Assembly: GCA_040002435.1 (NCBI GenBank)
Contig: JBDUEM010000002.1
Location: 1 to 64,000 of the forward strand
Length of the DNA stretch: 64,000 bases
Direction: 5' to 3'
DNA from: JANXXV01 sp040002435
GTDB lineage: Bacteria > Acidobacteriota > Terriglobia > Bryobacterales > Bryobacteraceae
Positions 1-8,600 of this stretch are shown in pieces; position 1 is the first letter of the stretch; each line of letters starts with the position of its first letter. The position numbers and the translations under genes were made by a program. Under the pieces are notes generated by a model that did no database searches, was not told where the DNA came from, and saw only the letters and a list, made by a program, of their open reading frames with translations.

Positions 1-348
1 GAGCCCCAGTTCCACCACCGAAAGGTACGAGGTGGTGACCTCCAGGTAGTCGGAAAGACCCAGCCGCGCAAGCTGCAATTCCGCATGGTTCAACTCCTCA
101 AAGCTGGAACGGAAATGCACCACAAGGAGATCGCCTTTGTGACCTATGAGCGAAAACAGGGCACTCTTTTCCTGTTCCATTGCCGAAAGGGCGGCGGCGG
201 CTTCCGCTATCAATTCCTGACGCGCCGCGTCCGGAAGAGCCTTCCACGCAGCCCACTTTACACGCATCATCTGATGAAGAACGCTGGCGCCTTCCAGCGT
301 AAGAGGGACGGGCGGCACGGCCGCGGCGGTAACTTCAGTTGCCTGCAT
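1..348 (-). CDS. hemQ: HemQ-like (chlorite dismutase family) protein, 3' part cut by window edge
   Basis: The minus-strand frame opens with ATG at 348 and stays open to the window edge (116 codons visible). The visible protein has the N-terminal half typical of acidobacterial HemQ: a PLTLEGASVLHQM segment, a KWAAWKALP segment, then SALFSLIGHKGDLLVVHFR and SYLSVVELGL. HemQ (coproheme decarboxylase) oxidatively decarboxylates coprohaem III to haem b in the cytoplasm, and other members of the fold are peroxidases or chlorite dismutases. The catalytic C-terminal half with the proximal His lies outside the window, so the exact activity cannot be decided here. The start lies one base after the stop of the DinB gene, so the two are probably cotranscribed. 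Confidence 0.8.
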   Translation of the reverse strand, partial: MQATEVTAAAVPPVPLTLEGASVLHQMMRVKWAAWKALPDAARQELIAEAAAALSAMEQEKSALFSLIGHKGDLLVVHFRSSFEELNHAELQLARLGLSDYLEVTTSYLSVVELGL

Positions 349-349
349 G

Positions 350-772
350 CTATTCACCCTTTCCAGTGGACCATGGCGGAATCACGTTGTTCATCCTGGC
401 ATGGGCGATCGATTGGCCCAGGTGCTCACACAGCACAGAACGCTTGGTGGCCCTCTTGCCACCGAAGAATTTTACTTCCCTATCCAGAACCGCATCCGGC
501 ATGCTTAGCGCGGTGTTGCTGGCGTTCTCAACTGAGGTCGTGAGCAGATCGAGGATTTCCTTCTTGGACTTGATTTTCGTTTCCGCGTCGCGCTCCAGAC
601 CAGCGGGAGGCTTGATGCCCAGGAAGACGGGAATCCCGGAGTTGGCGCTTGCCAGGTGCAGATAGGCCTGGCCGACCGAGTGGTTCCCTTCGTTTGGCCG
701 CCACTCATATTTCCCTTCCGGAATGACTCCGGCGAGGCCGACGATCTCGCGCCGTAAGGCGGTTTGTCGCAT
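350..772 (-). CDS. DinB-family (DinB_2) four-helix protein
   Basis: A 140-residue protein with the DinB/YfiT bundle pattern. A His sits in the first conserved helix (H39, in AYLHLASAN), and the C-terminal signature EHLGQSIAHARMNNVIPPW carries H117 and H124, the usual metal-binding set. An in-frame TGA lies one codon upstream of the ATG, which fixes the start. Family members are metal-dependent and often use bacillithiol or another low-molecular-weight thiol, but the substrate here is unknown. It is 5' of the hemQ-like gene (1 bp gap) and divergent from the enolase-superfamily gene. At 140 residues it is somewhat short for the family (about 150-170). Confidence 0.8.
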   Translation of the reverse strand: MRQTALRREIVGLAGVIPEGKYEWRPNEGNHSVGQAYLHLASANSGIPVFLGIKPPAGLERDAETKIKSKKEILDLLTTSVENASNTALSMPDAVLDREVKFFGGKRATKRSVLCEHLGQSIAHARMNNVIPPWSTGKGE

Positions 773-820
773 AGTTCAGTTTTACCGCAGAATGGGCCGC
801 CTGCGATATCATCCCATCGA

Positions 821-2029
821 ATGCCCCTCAGCCGACGTGAACTTCTCGCTGCTACCTTGCTGCTGCCCGCCGCCGCGAAAGCCGCGCCTCCGCCCGGAAA
901 GGTGAAGATTACGAAGTTTGAAATTCATAAAGTAACGGTTCGCTGGCGGGACCTGGTTTTCCTGGAAATTCACACGGACGCCGGCCTCATCGGGCTGGGC
1001 GAGGCCACACTCGAAACCCGCGCCGAGGTAGTGGAGCAAGGGTTGCGGTGGCTGGAAGAAAGCATGCGCGGGCTGGATCCGGCCGGACCCGAAGATCATT
1101 GGAACAGGAACTACTATCAGCTCTCCCGTTGGCGGAACGGACCCGTCACCATGTCGGCGCTTTCGGCGGTCGATATCGCTTTATGGGATATCGAGGCTAA
1201 ACGTCTGGGCGTGCCCGTATGGAGGCTGCTGGGTGGTCCGGTGCAGAAGAATCTGCGCGCCTACTTCACTCATTGGAGCGCCAGTTTCAGTCCGCGAACT
1301 CCCGAGGGTTTTAGGGATTTCGCGCAGAAGACGCAGGCAGGCGGATGGACCGCGGTGAAATGGACGCTGCCGCTGGAGGGAAACGAGTCTGAACGCATCC
1401 GTGCAACCCTGAACGAATTAGAGGCGGTTCGCAAGGCAGTAGGCGACAAGCTGGACATCGGCCTGGAGGCAGCAGAGACATTCAGCCCGCGGTCCGCGTT
1501 GCGGTTCGCGAAGGCGCTGGAACCCTACCATCCGCTGTTTCTGGAAGAACCGACACTTCGTGAGAATCCAGCCGGATTGGGCGAGTTGGCAGCGAAGAGT
1601 CCGGTGCCGATTGCCACGGGCGAGGGACTGCTGTCGCGCTTCGAATTCCGTCCGCTGCTGGAGGCCCGTGGCGCTGCCATCATCCAGCCGGACGTGATGC
1701 ATGCGGGCGGGATCACGGAGATCCGCAAGATTGCAAACCTGGCGGAGACATACGGCGTGGAAATTGCGCCGCACCAATGCAGCGGGCCCGTGGCGCACGT
1801 GGCGTCGCTTGCGGCCATGTCAGTCTGCCGCAGCTTCCTGATGCAGGAATGGGAAGCTGAGGACGACAAGATTTTTCAAGAGTTGACTAACGGGACCTAT
1901 CCGACACAAAGAGGCGGGACTATCCAGCTGCCGGAGGGACCTGGCTTAGGAATTACCGTAGACTTCGCGGCGTTTAAAAAACGCTTCCCGTTTCGAGGCC
2001 TGAACCGCAGAGCTACGTTGAAGTCGTAG
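821..2029 (+). CDS. Tat-exported mandelate racemase/muconate lactonizing enzyme family protein (enolase superfamily)
   Basis: An alpha/beta-barrel enolase-superfamily enzyme, probably a sugar-acid dehydratase of the galactonate-dehydratase type. I chose the ATG at 821 (402 aa) because it gives a twin-arginine leader (SRRELLAA, then a hydrophobic stretch ending AAAKA). The frame is open upstream to 764, but that would overlap the divergent DinB gene. The N-terminal capping domain (residues 28-140) contains GLIGLGEATLE. The barrel shows AVKW (K180), LEEP (E242/E243), GEG (E268), IIQPDVMHAGGI and APHQC (H318). The first metal ligand, normally Asp, appears to be Glu (E216 in IGLEAAE), so the exact reaction is uncertain. 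The end abuts convergent cpaF with one base between the stops. Confidence 0.85.
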   Translation: MPLSRRELLAATLLLPAAAKAAPPPGKVKITKFEIHKVTVRWRDLVFLEIHTDAGLIGLGEATLETRAEVVEQGLRWLEESMRGLDPAGPEDHWNRNYYQLSRWRNGPVTMSALSAVDIALWDIEAKRLGVPVWRLLGGPVQKNLRAYFTHWSASFSPRTPEGFRDFAQKTQAGGWTAVKWTLPLEGNESERIRATLNELEAVRKAVGDKLDIGLEAAETFSPRSALRFAKALEPYHPLFLEEPTLRENPAGLGELAAKSPVPIATGEGLLSRFEFRPLLEARGAAIIQPDVMHAGGITEIRKIANLAETYGVEIAPHQCSGPVAHVASLAAMSVCRSFLMQEWEAEDDKIFQELTNGTYPTQRGGTIQLPEGPGLGITVDFAAFKKRFPFRGLNRRATLKS

Positions 2030-2030
2030 T

Positions 2031-3431
2031 CTACGGGTTTACTTCGACGACTTCATCAAACACTTTGGGATCAATCGAGATGCCGCTGACTCGCAGGCGC
2101 TCCAGAATCTTTGGTGAGTGACCGCTCGAGCGGAAGCGGCCCTGCACTTTCCCGGCATCGTTTACTCCGGTGCGCTCAAACACGAAGATGTCCTGGACAT
2201 CCACGCGGTCGTCCTTGACTCCGAGCACCTCGGAAATGTTCATGATCTTGCGGCTGCCGTCCTGCAGCCGCGACACCTGCACTACGAGCTTGACGGCGCT
2301 GGCGAGCTGCTGCAGAATTACGCGCGTGGGAATTTCCAGGTCGGCCATCAGGATCATGGATTCCAGCCGGGAGAAGGCATCCTTGGGATTGTTGGCGTGG
2401 ACGGTTGTCATAGAGCCCTCGACGCCGGTGTTCATCGCTTGCAGCATGTCCAGCGCTTCCGCGCCGCGGCACTCACCAACGATGATGCGGTCGGGACGCA
2501 TGCGGAGCGCGGTGCGCACCAGTTGACGCTGATTGATGCCGCCTTCCTTGTTGAGATTGGGCGGACGGGTTTCAAACTTCACTACGTGCCTTTGTTGCAA
2601 CTGCAATTCGGCGGTGTCTTCGATGGTGACGATGCGCTCTTCCTCGGGGATGAACCGCGAGAGGGCGTTCAGGGTGGTGGTCTTACCGGAGCCGGTTCCG
2701 CCTGAGATCAGAATAGTTGCCTTCGACTGCACGCAGGCGGCGAGAAATTTCAACATTCCCGACATGATGGTTCTGTTCTGAATCATCTCGTCGGAAGTGA
2801 TGACGTGGCGTCCAAAGCGGCGGATGCTAAGCGATGGGCCGTCGAGGGCAAGCGGCGGAATGATGGCGTTCACGCGGGATCCGTCAGGCAGGCGGGCGTC
2901 GACGATGGGCTGCGCTTCATCGATGCGGCGGCCTACTTGTGACACGATCTTCTCGATGATGTGCAGCAAGTGGGCGTTGTCTTTGAATCGCACCTGCGTT
3001 TGGACCAGCTTGCCATTTCGTTCGATGTAGACCTTGTCGAAGCGGTTGACGAGGATGTCGGAGATGGATGGTTCTTTCAACAACGGCTCCAGCGGACCGA
3101 GTCCGAGCACTTCGTCGAGAATCTCCTCGATGATCTTGTTCTGCTCGGCGGTGGTCATGGGAACACGCTCGTCTTCTAAGATGCGTTCGACGACACGTCC
3201 AATCTCGGCACGGAGACGGTCCTTGGGGATCGAAGAAACCCGCTCCATATTGAGCGCGCCGATCAGCTTTTTGTGAATTTCGGACTTCAGTTCGAAGTAG
3301 CGATCGGCAGCGGCGCCTGGACCACGGTTTGGCTGCGGACGGAAAGTTGTTCCCACTTGTCGCTCCTGTGTGTCTTCAATGTAGCGCACCGATGGAGCCG
3401 GACCAGTGTTCCCGGTGGCGCCCACCGTCAT
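2031..3431 (-). CDS. cpaF: CpaF/TadA-type secretion ATPase
   Basis: A 466-residue hexameric ATPase of the type II/IV secretion family that powers assembly of Tad/Flp pili. An N-terminal helical region (residues 40-120) precedes the all-alpha/beta domain. Walker A is GGTGSGKT at 244-251, followed by an Asp box (IVTIEDTAELQ), a Walker B-like region (MRPDRIIVGECRG) and a His box (TTVHANNP), all in family order. The start ATG at 3431 gives the usual extended hydrophilic N-terminus. No other tad genes are adjacent; cpaE is about 27 kb away at 30292-31497. Confidence 0.95.
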   Translation of the reverse strand: MTVGATGNTGPAPSVRYIEDTQERQVGTTFRPQPNRGPGAAADRYFELKSEIHKKLIGALNMERVSSIPKDRLRAEIGRVVERILEDERVPMTTAEQNKIIEEILDEVLGLGPLEPLLKEPSISDILVNRFDKVYIERNGKLVQTQVRFKDNAHLLHIIEKIVSQVGRRIDEAQPIVDARLPDGSRVNAIIPPLALDGPSLSIRRFGRHVITSDEMIQNRTIMSGMLKFLAACVQSKATILISGGTGSGKTTTLNALSRFIPEEERIVTIEDTAELQLQQRHVVKFETRPPNLNKEGGINQRQLVRTALRMRPDRIIVGECRGAEALDMLQAMNTGVEGSMTTVHANNPKDAFSRLESMILMADLEIPTRVILQQLASAVKLVVQVSRLQDGSRKIMNISEVLGVKDDRVDVQDIFVFERTGVNDAGKVQGRFRSSGHSPKILERLRVSGISIDPKVFDEVVEVNP

Positions 3432-3447
3432 TTATGCTTAACAGTGC

Positions 3448-4032
3448 ATGATGCAGACCAGATTGCTTTCGATATTTTCGGCCGTAGTGGCGATGTCTTC
3501 TATCGGCTATGCGGAACAGTTCGTTCTTTTCGACGTCACTTTTACCTACACGAAGGCGGACGCCGACAACTCCACGCCGAATAAGTCGCATTACTACGTC
3601 AAAGGTAATCTGATCAACCCAGACCGCCCGAAGGACTGGACCGCTCCTGTGGACTATCGAAATGGGACAGTTCACATTCGCACCGAGGTGATCGAGAAAC
3701 CGGCGGGCGGCGAGCCTACTACCTGGACCCTTTGCTACATTCCGAACAAGGGACAAGGGAACGGGTATGGATGCACAGGCACGGTTCTTTACAAAGAAAA
3801 GGGCGTCTACGAACAGGACGTGCCGATGACTTCGTGGTGGCAGAATGACGCCATAGTCTGGCCGGAAGGAATCAAGCAGATGGACCTGGTGATCAAGGAC
3901 AACAGCGGGGGCGCCGGACATGCGCACAAAAGGCCGGATTCGGAGAAGTTTTTCCCGACCAAGATGCGGATCACCATGGTCCAGGTGTCCGCTGGATCCA
4001 CCTACGATCCGACTCTTGTTCGCGTTCCATAG
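3448..4032 (+). CDS. secreted hypothetical protein
   Basis: A 194-residue protein of a family I do not recognise. The N-terminus (MMQTRLLSIFSAVVAMSSIGYAEQ) is a clear signal peptide with predicted cleavage after Ala-22 or nearby. The mature part is rich in Tyr, Trp, Asp and Thr and looks like a beta-sandwich; it holds two Cys (in LCYIP and YGCTGT) that could form a disulphide in the periplasm. It is divergent from cpaF (16 bp between starts), so a bidirectional promoter would have to lie in or next to the coding starts. Its last 31 bases overlap antisense with the next gene. Confidence 0.7.
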   Translation: MMQTRLLSIFSAVVAMSSIGYAEQFVLFDVTFTYTKADADNSTPNKSHYYVKGNLINPDRPKDWTAPVDYRNGTVHIRTEVIEKPAGGEPTTWTLCYIPNKGQGNGYGCTGTVLYKEKGVYEQDVPMTSWWQNDAIVWPEGIKQMDLVIKDNSGGAGHAHKRPDSEKFFPTKMRITMVQVSAGSTYDPTLVRVP

Positions 4033-4562
4033 CCAAGCAGAGCCGCCATTCCCATCAGCGCGATGGGTTGAGCCACCTCTCTCATGAGGAAGACGCTCCA
4101 CTGAGGCAGAGGTACGATCACAGCCACCGCCGTGAGGGCAAACAGCAGCCCGCTCAGGCGGCGGCTTTGTTCGGGCACAGAGGAAGAAACCGCCCGGTTA
4201 ATGGTCCAGAGGCTCAGAGGGATGAAGACCAACATCGCCCCACCGGTAAAGATCAGAAATGCCGTGGGACTACTGATGTCCATTGCAAGCTCTTCCGGCA
4301 GCCAGCTTCGCCGGTCAGAGTAGGCGCTGAAGGCGAGGTCAAACGGATACGGTGCGGTCAGCAGCAACGGCCATGAGCGTTTGAGCGGCCCGGCAGCGAG
4401 CACAAACGGGCTGAATCGAAACACGCTGGTGAGAATCAACGCCAGCAGCGAGTCGAACGAGAGCAGCCATCGGGAAACGGCATAACAGACCAATCCGGCC
4501 AGCGCAAATTGCACCGTTCTACGGGTCCAGAGAGGTTCGGCCGGAGCCGCAAAGAGGCCCAC
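4002..4562 (-). CDS. hypothetical integral membrane protein
   Basis: A 186-residue protein with about four to five hydrophobic segments (near 17-35, 38-57, 98-118, 138-155 and 160-178) and no recognisable family motif. The start is GTG at 4562, six bases past the stop of the NHL-protein gene, so it is probably expressed by read-through or reinitiation from that gene. Its 3' end overlaps the convergent secreted-protein gene by 31 bp. Function is unknown; the coupling suggests a role with the NHL protein. Confidence 0.6.
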   Translation of the reverse strand: MGLFAAPAEPLWTRRTVQFALAGLVCYAVSRWLLSFDSLLALILTSVFRFSPFVLAAGPLKRSWPLLLTAPYPFDLAFSAYSDRRSWLPEELAMDISSPTAFLIFTGGAMLVFIPLSLWTINRAVSSSVPEQSRRLSGLLFALTAVAVIVPLPQWSVFLMREVAQPIALMGMAALLGYGTRTRVGS

Positions 4563-4567
4563 GTTGG

Positions 4568-5734
4568 TCAGGGAAACAGATAGCCACCGAGCGAAAAATA
4601 GAATTCCGAAGAATTGATCAAGACGGTACCGGTGACCAGCATCTTCACGCGAACGGCAGATAGGGGAATGTCCACGTCAATAGACACCGGACCGGACCGC
4701 GTGCTCAGTTCCAGAGGGAGATCCAGTTTGACGGGAGCTACGGTGCCGGTCCCGGTCACCGTCTCGAACTGCAGATCTTTCACCTTCCAAGTTGCCACCA
4801 TATCGGGATTACCGAACGCCTTCACTTCCAAGGTCGACTTGGCAGGGGGGCGCCTCAGATCCACCTGCAGGCGCGCACTGGCCGCGCATTCTTCCGGACC
4901 GGGGTTAGTTCCGGGAGGGGGGCAGTACGCAGGCACCCATTCCACGGCGTCGGCGAGGGGCACTGAAGAGGAAACCGGGGGATAGGAAATTTGTTTCAGC
5001 GATGGGGCGAAGAAGATTCCGGATTGAGTCAGGAACACGGTCTCGGGCAGAGTCTTCTTCAACTTCCCTGCATCGATTTTGAAGATCCGTCCGGAGTCGG
5101 CTGCGAAAACTACACCCGCTTCATCCTTGACGATGCCGTATGGCGCGGCTAGCGGGTCCATTCCGTCGTCGAGAGGAACGGTTGCGATCAAGCCGGAGTC
5201 GGCGGCGATAGTCCGCACCCGTGCACTCTTTGCTTCCGCGATCACCAGGTTCCCGGTTTCGTCCGCGGTAAAACCAAGTGGAGTATTCAGTTGTGCGCTG
5301 GTTGCCACAGCTCCGTCGCCATCGGAACCGGAAGTCCCATTGCCCGCCACGGTCGTGATAGCTCCCGTGCCCGCGTCCACTTTGCGCAGGCGCGCATTCC
5401 CTGTGTCGGCGATGTACAGATTGCCCGACGAGTCGAGAAAGAGGCCCCAGGGAGCGTTTAGCTGCGCCTGGGTCGCGGCCACGTCGTCGCCGTTGAAACC
5501 TGCTTCGCCTGTTCCGGCATAGAGGCTCAGCTCTCCGGCGGAATTCAACTTGTAGACTTTGTTCTGGCCGGCAATGGCGATAAAGCTGTCGCCCTTCGCG
5601 TCTACGGCAAAGCCCGTCGTTCGGTTTGGATTCGGGTCTGCAACTGGCTCAGGCTGCGTTTGCGATTCCGCGCTACACGCGCAAATCAACAGGACCGCAG
5701 GAATGCAGATTGACCGGAAAGGAAGATAGCCCAA
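4568..5734 (-). CDS. exported NHL-repeat (beta-propeller) protein
   Basis: A 388-residue protein. A hydrophobic leader (AVLLICAC) may be a lipobox with Cys acylation, though the residue before the final Ala is atypical. NHL-type repeats follow (GFAVDAKGDSFIA, GLFLDSSGNLYIADTGNARLRKVD, GFTADETGNLVIAEAKSARVRTI, GIVKDEAGVVFAADSG), interleaved with AGTGEAGFNGDD-type blade tips. The last ~120 residues are a separate beta-rich domain without repeats. The most upstream in-frame start is TTG at 5734 and no good Shine-Dalgarno sequence is visible, so the start is tentative. Acidobacteria encode many such propellers; the ligand is unknown. Confidence 0.8.
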   Translation of the reverse strand: MGYLPFRSICIPAVLLICACSAESQTQPEPVADPNPNRTTGFAVDAKGDSFIAIAGQNKVYKLNSAGELSLYAGTGEAGFNGDDVAATQAQLNAPWGLFLDSSGNLYIADTGNARLRKVDAGTGAITTVAGNGTSGSDGDGAVATSAQLNTPLGFTADETGNLVIAEAKSARVRTIAADSGLIATVPLDDGMDPLAAPYGIVKDEAGVVFAADSGRIFKIDAGKLKKTLPETVFLTQSGIFFAPSLKQISYPPVSSSVPLADAVEWVPAYCPPPGTNPGPEECAASARLQVDLRRPPAKSTLEVKAFGNPDMVATWKVKDLQFETVTGTGTVAPVKLDLPLELSTRSGPVSIDVDIPLSAVRVKMLVTGTVLINSSEFYFSLGGYLFP

Positions 5735-5810
5735 AATCTACTTTAATACTTTCCCAAGCGGGGCGAAACGGGCGCGCTAACGAGAATCGAGCTGGACGGT
5801 CCCCTACGGA

Positions 5811-6077
5811 CTAGGAATCCGCGGGACAGACCAATCGCAGCCGCGACTTGTCAGCATGCCCCATAGGATTGACCGCCTCGTAAACCACCTGAGATTCCTC
5901 TTCTACCACCGGACGGAGACGGTTGTATTTCTTCAGCGACTCTGTGAGCCGTTCCAGAATGATGCGCTCTGTATCTGCTTGAAAGGTAAGGCGATGGCTG
6001 TCCGAACAGAATGGCGATCCGCGTTGAAGCAGGCTTTGTACAAGGGGTACACGATTTCTACAGAATAAGCACTTCAT
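5811..6077 (-). CDS. small Cys-motif protein (MKCxFC type)
   Basis: An 88-residue protein beginning MKCLFCRNR, followed 16 residues later by FCSDSHR. The CxxC...CxxxH arrangement looks like a small zinc knuckle of the kind found at the N-terminus of several short acidobacterial proteins. The rest is charged and probably helical. The ATG is at 6077, just downstream (in gene direction) of the intergenic region carrying interleaved inverted repeats. Function is unknown. The NHL-protein gene starts 77 bp further on in the same direction and may be cotranscribed. Confidence 0.6.
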   Translation of the reverse strand: MKCLFCRNRVPLVQSLLQRGSPFCSDSHRLTFQADTERIILERLTESLKKYNRLRPVVEEESQVVYEAVNPMGHADKSRLRLVCPADS

Positions 6078-6131
6078 ATTTAGCCCACCAAGGGAAGATT
6101 AGGACGTAACCTAAGTTGAACACACTAGACG

Positions 6132-6222
6132 CTGCCAAAGAATAGGCAAAACGGTTCAAATCCGCCGGCGGTAGTTGCAGTACTGGGGAATCAGGACTCT
6201 TGGCAGGCTATTGAACCGTTTT
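6132..6222. promoter_or_regulatory. interleaved inverted repeats between divergent genes
   Basis: Two inverted repeats alternate here: CTGCCAA at 6132-6138 with TTGGCAG at 6200-6206 (extendable by three pairs around one bulge), and AAAACGGTTCAA at 6148-6159 with TTGAACCGTTTT at 6211-6222. The order A-B-A'-B' permits a pseudoknot in RNA or two mutually exclusive hairpins. A 10-bp palindrome (CCGCCGGCGG, 6162-6171) lies in the loop. The element is upstream of both the haem-binding gene (+) and the small Cys protein (-). It resembles no riboswitch I can name. Confidence 0.45.
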
Positions 6223-6281
6223 TCACAGAACTCTTACAATGGCGCAACCACTTACGCGATGTGCCTCCCTATCATCGGGTT

Positions 6282-6857
6282 ATGTGGAGCCAACAGCAGA
6301 CCGATGAAGAAGTTGACAGGCAGAAGGCGCATCACCGGATTGCGCGCGGCGTTGTAGTGGCATGTCCGATTGTTCTCGCGCTGCTGCAGCTTCTACCCGG
6401 CCCATCGACGGCAAATCCTCCCCCGGATAAACGAGGAAGCCTGGAAGCCAATTTCGCGGTACCGCCGCCGGTTTCGGCCATGATCGAAAGGTCGTGCTCG
6501 AATTGCCACTCCAATGAAACACATTGGCCCTGGTATGCGCGGATGGCGCCGGCCTCGTGGATCATGGCCAAGGATGTGAACGAGGCGAGACGAGCGATGA
6601 ATCTTTCGCGTTGGTCCACCCAGAACGGCCGCCGTCCGGACCTTGCTATCGCGACGCTCACCGCCGCATGCGAGGATTTGCGTACCGGGCGCATGCCGAA
6701 ATGGAACTACCGACTACTGCATCCGGAAGCTACGGTTTCAAAAACGGAAGCAGATCAATTCTGCGGCTGGGCGACATCCGAGGTTCGGGCCCTGTTGCGC
6801 AAAAAGCAACAGATGCGGGCCAGGGACACCAAACTGCTGAGTGCGATCTACAAGTAA
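6282..6857 (+). CDS. haem-binding domain protein (Haem_bd, PF14376-like)
   Basis: A 191-residue membrane-anchored protein. An N-terminal hydrophobic segment (GVVVACPIVLALLQLLPG) is a signal anchor or signal peptide. The haem-attachment motif CSNCH is followed by the family hallmark SNETHWPWYARMAPASWIM and then by a helix containing KDVNEAR. A C-terminal ADQFCGWATSEVRALL helix fits the same family. Proteins of this family bind one c-type haem outside the cytoplasm. ATG at 6282 was preferred to the GTG at 6261, but neither has a strong Shine-Dalgarno sequence. It is transcribed toward the sensor kinase gene and ends 6 bp from it. Confidence 0.85.
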   Translation: MWSQQQTDEEVDRQKAHHRIARGVVVACPIVLALLQLLPGPSTANPPPDKRGSLEANFAVPPPVSAMIERSCSNCHSNETHWPWYARMAPASWIMAKDVNEARRAMNLSRWSTQNGRRPDLAIATLTAACEDLRTGRMPKWNYRLLHPEATVSKTEADQFCGWATSEVRALLRKKQQMRARDTKLLSAIYK

Positions 6858-6863
6858 ACATTC

Positions 6864-8600
6864 CTATAGCGAGAGGCGGAGGCAAAAGCAGGCGCCGGCT
6901 CCAGGAAGCGGGTCTACCCACAGATCTCCCCCGTGATCCAGCACCGTTTGACGGGCGAGCGCCAGTCCAATCCCCAGCCCGTTCTTCTTGCCGGCGCTGA
7001 CAAAGGGCTGGAACAAGCGTGATCGGATCTCTTCGGCGATTCCGGGGCCGGTATCCTCCACGCGAATGAGCACCGTGCCGGAGGCCTCCGCGGCGGAAAC
7101 ATGAATGGATCCGCCGGAGGGCATGGCCTCCAGAGCGTTGCTGAAGAGGTTGAAAAAAACGCGCTCCATCCGTGCCCGTTCGAGTGGCAGTTCCAGGGCG
7201 TCCGGAACTTCAAACAGCATATGGACCGCCTGCGATTCCGCCGCAGGGGCAACCTCTTCATAGGCCGCGGAGATCACGTCGCGCAGCCGGCACACCTCGG
7301 TGCCCTTGGTTTTGCCGCGCGATACGTTTACCAGATCCTGCAGAAGCTCCTGAATGCGGCGCGAGGCCCGATAGATATTGAGCGCCAGACGCTTCACCTG
7401 CATTGGCGGCAGGTCGCCATCCACCAGCATTTCAGAACCGCCATAAATGGCCGCCAGCGGATTCCGCAAGTCGTGTGCAATGGATGTGGAGAGGCGTCCG
7501 ATGGTGGCAATACGCTCATGGCGGATCAATTCGTCCCGTGCTTCCCGGATGGATGTGCTCATCGCATTGAACCGCGCGGCCAGGCGGCCGAGTTCATCCT
7601 GACTTTCCACGGGAACGCGGGAATCGTAATTCTGCCGGGCGATGTCAGCCGCCGCCCGATCGAGCCGCTTGATCGGTTCCACAATGCCCTTGGCGAGAAA
7701 ATAGCTTACGGCCAGCCCGGCGGCGAGTGTGAGCAGGCAGATGCTGAGCACATCCCGCTCCAGGGAATCCAGGTTCTTTTGCGCCGCAGCGAAAGAACGC
7801 ACAATGCGAATTTCGCCCATTGACTGTCCCATCACATCCATTAAGGGAGCAGCTAAAACAGCATAAGCGACGCCCCGTGCCGTGACCCGGTTCATGCGGT
7901 CGCCATTCGACGGCGGCGACTCCAGTTCCCTGGTGGTCTGCGGGTCCAGAGTTGAAACAATCACACGGCCGTTTGAGACAAAGATAAAATCGCTCCCGCC
8001 AGTACTGGCCTTCAACCGTTGAGCAACCGCTGGATCAATCACGTAGCCCGCCAGCAGAACATTCAGTAAGGCGGGCTCGTGGGCAGACTGGACGTAGACG
8101 GGCGTAACGACCACCTGGTACAGCCGTCCGCTCTGCAGCAGAAATCCGGTAGCCTGGCGGGGAAACTTCGCCGCCGCCGACTGGACGATGGACAAATCCT
8201 GCAGGAATGCCGTCTCCGTGTCGCCGCCAAGGGAGGCGATGACGCGGCCGTGGGGATCCGTCACGACGAAGATGGCGTTCTCCTCCGAGACTTTCGACCA
8301 GATCTCACCTGCCGTGTCCTGAATCGTGGCGCGATCACCCGTGCTGAACGCCGCCCGAACATCGGACATGGTGCTGAGAAGCAAGCTGATGGAAGAGAGC
8401 ATCTGCGCACGCGATCGCCACAGCGATTCATAAGCCTGGAGGCTGGTCTGCACTTCCTGCTCAAGGCTCACCGCGGTGATGTGAACCACGTGCTGCTGGA
8501 CCAGGCTTCCGGTCACCAGCAACAAGACGGCCAGCGTCAGGGAAGTGGAGATGAGGATCTTCCACAACAGCGAGATTCGGGCCAGGCGCTGGCGGATCAC
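6864..8600 (-). CDS. sensor histidine kinase with periplasmic Cache-like domain
   Basis: A 578-residue membrane kinase. TM1 is at about 12-32, an extracytoplasmic Cache-like sensor domain at about 40-275 and TM2 at about 285-303. HAMP follows at about 304-356 (ending DELGRLAARFNAMS), then HisKA with phospho-acceptor H376 in STSIAHDLRNP. The HATPase shows the N box NLFSNALEAM, G1 DTGPG and G2 NGLGIGLALARQ. The start is GTG at 8600, overlapping the cupredoxin-gene stop in GTGA. It is the last of five overlapping genes that also encode two response regulators, so the pair is probably cognate. Confidence 0.95.
   Translation of the reverse strand: MIRQRLARISLLWKILISTSLTLAVLLLVTGSLVQQHVVHITAVSLEQEVQTSLQAYESLWRSRAQMLSSISLLLSTMSDVRAAFSTGDRATIQDTAGEIWSKVSEENAIFVVTDPHGRVIASLGGDTETAFLQDLSIVQSAAAKFPRQATGFLLQSGRLYQVVVTPVYVQSAHEPALLNVLLAGYVIDPAVAQRLKASTGGSDFIFVSNGRVIVSTLDPQTTRELESPPSNGDRMNRVTARGVAYAVLAAPLMDVMGQSMGEIRIVRSFAAAQKNLDSLERDVLSICLLTLAAGLAVSYFLAKGIVEPIKRLDRAAADIARQNYDSRVPVESQDELGRLAARFNAMSTSIREARDELIRHERIATIGRLSTSIAHDLRNPLAAIYGGSEMLVDGDLPPMQVKRLALNIYRASRRIQELLQDLVNVSRGKTKGTEVCRLRDVISAAYEEVAPAAESQAVHMLFEVPDALELPLERARMERVFFNLFSNALEAMPSGGSIHVSAAEASGTVLIRVEDTGPGIAEEIRSRLFQPFVSAGKKNGLGIGLALARQTVLDHGGDLWVDPLPGAGACFCLRLSL

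Noticed and set aside
85..543. 152-codon plus-strand ORF at the window start
   Set aside because: It crosses the opposite-strand hemQ-like and DinB genes, both of which carry family motifs.
2118..2705. 195-codon plus-strand ORF opposite cpaF
   Set aside because: It is His/Asp/Leu-rich in the way typical of antisense shadows of a GC-rich gene, and cpaF itself is certain.
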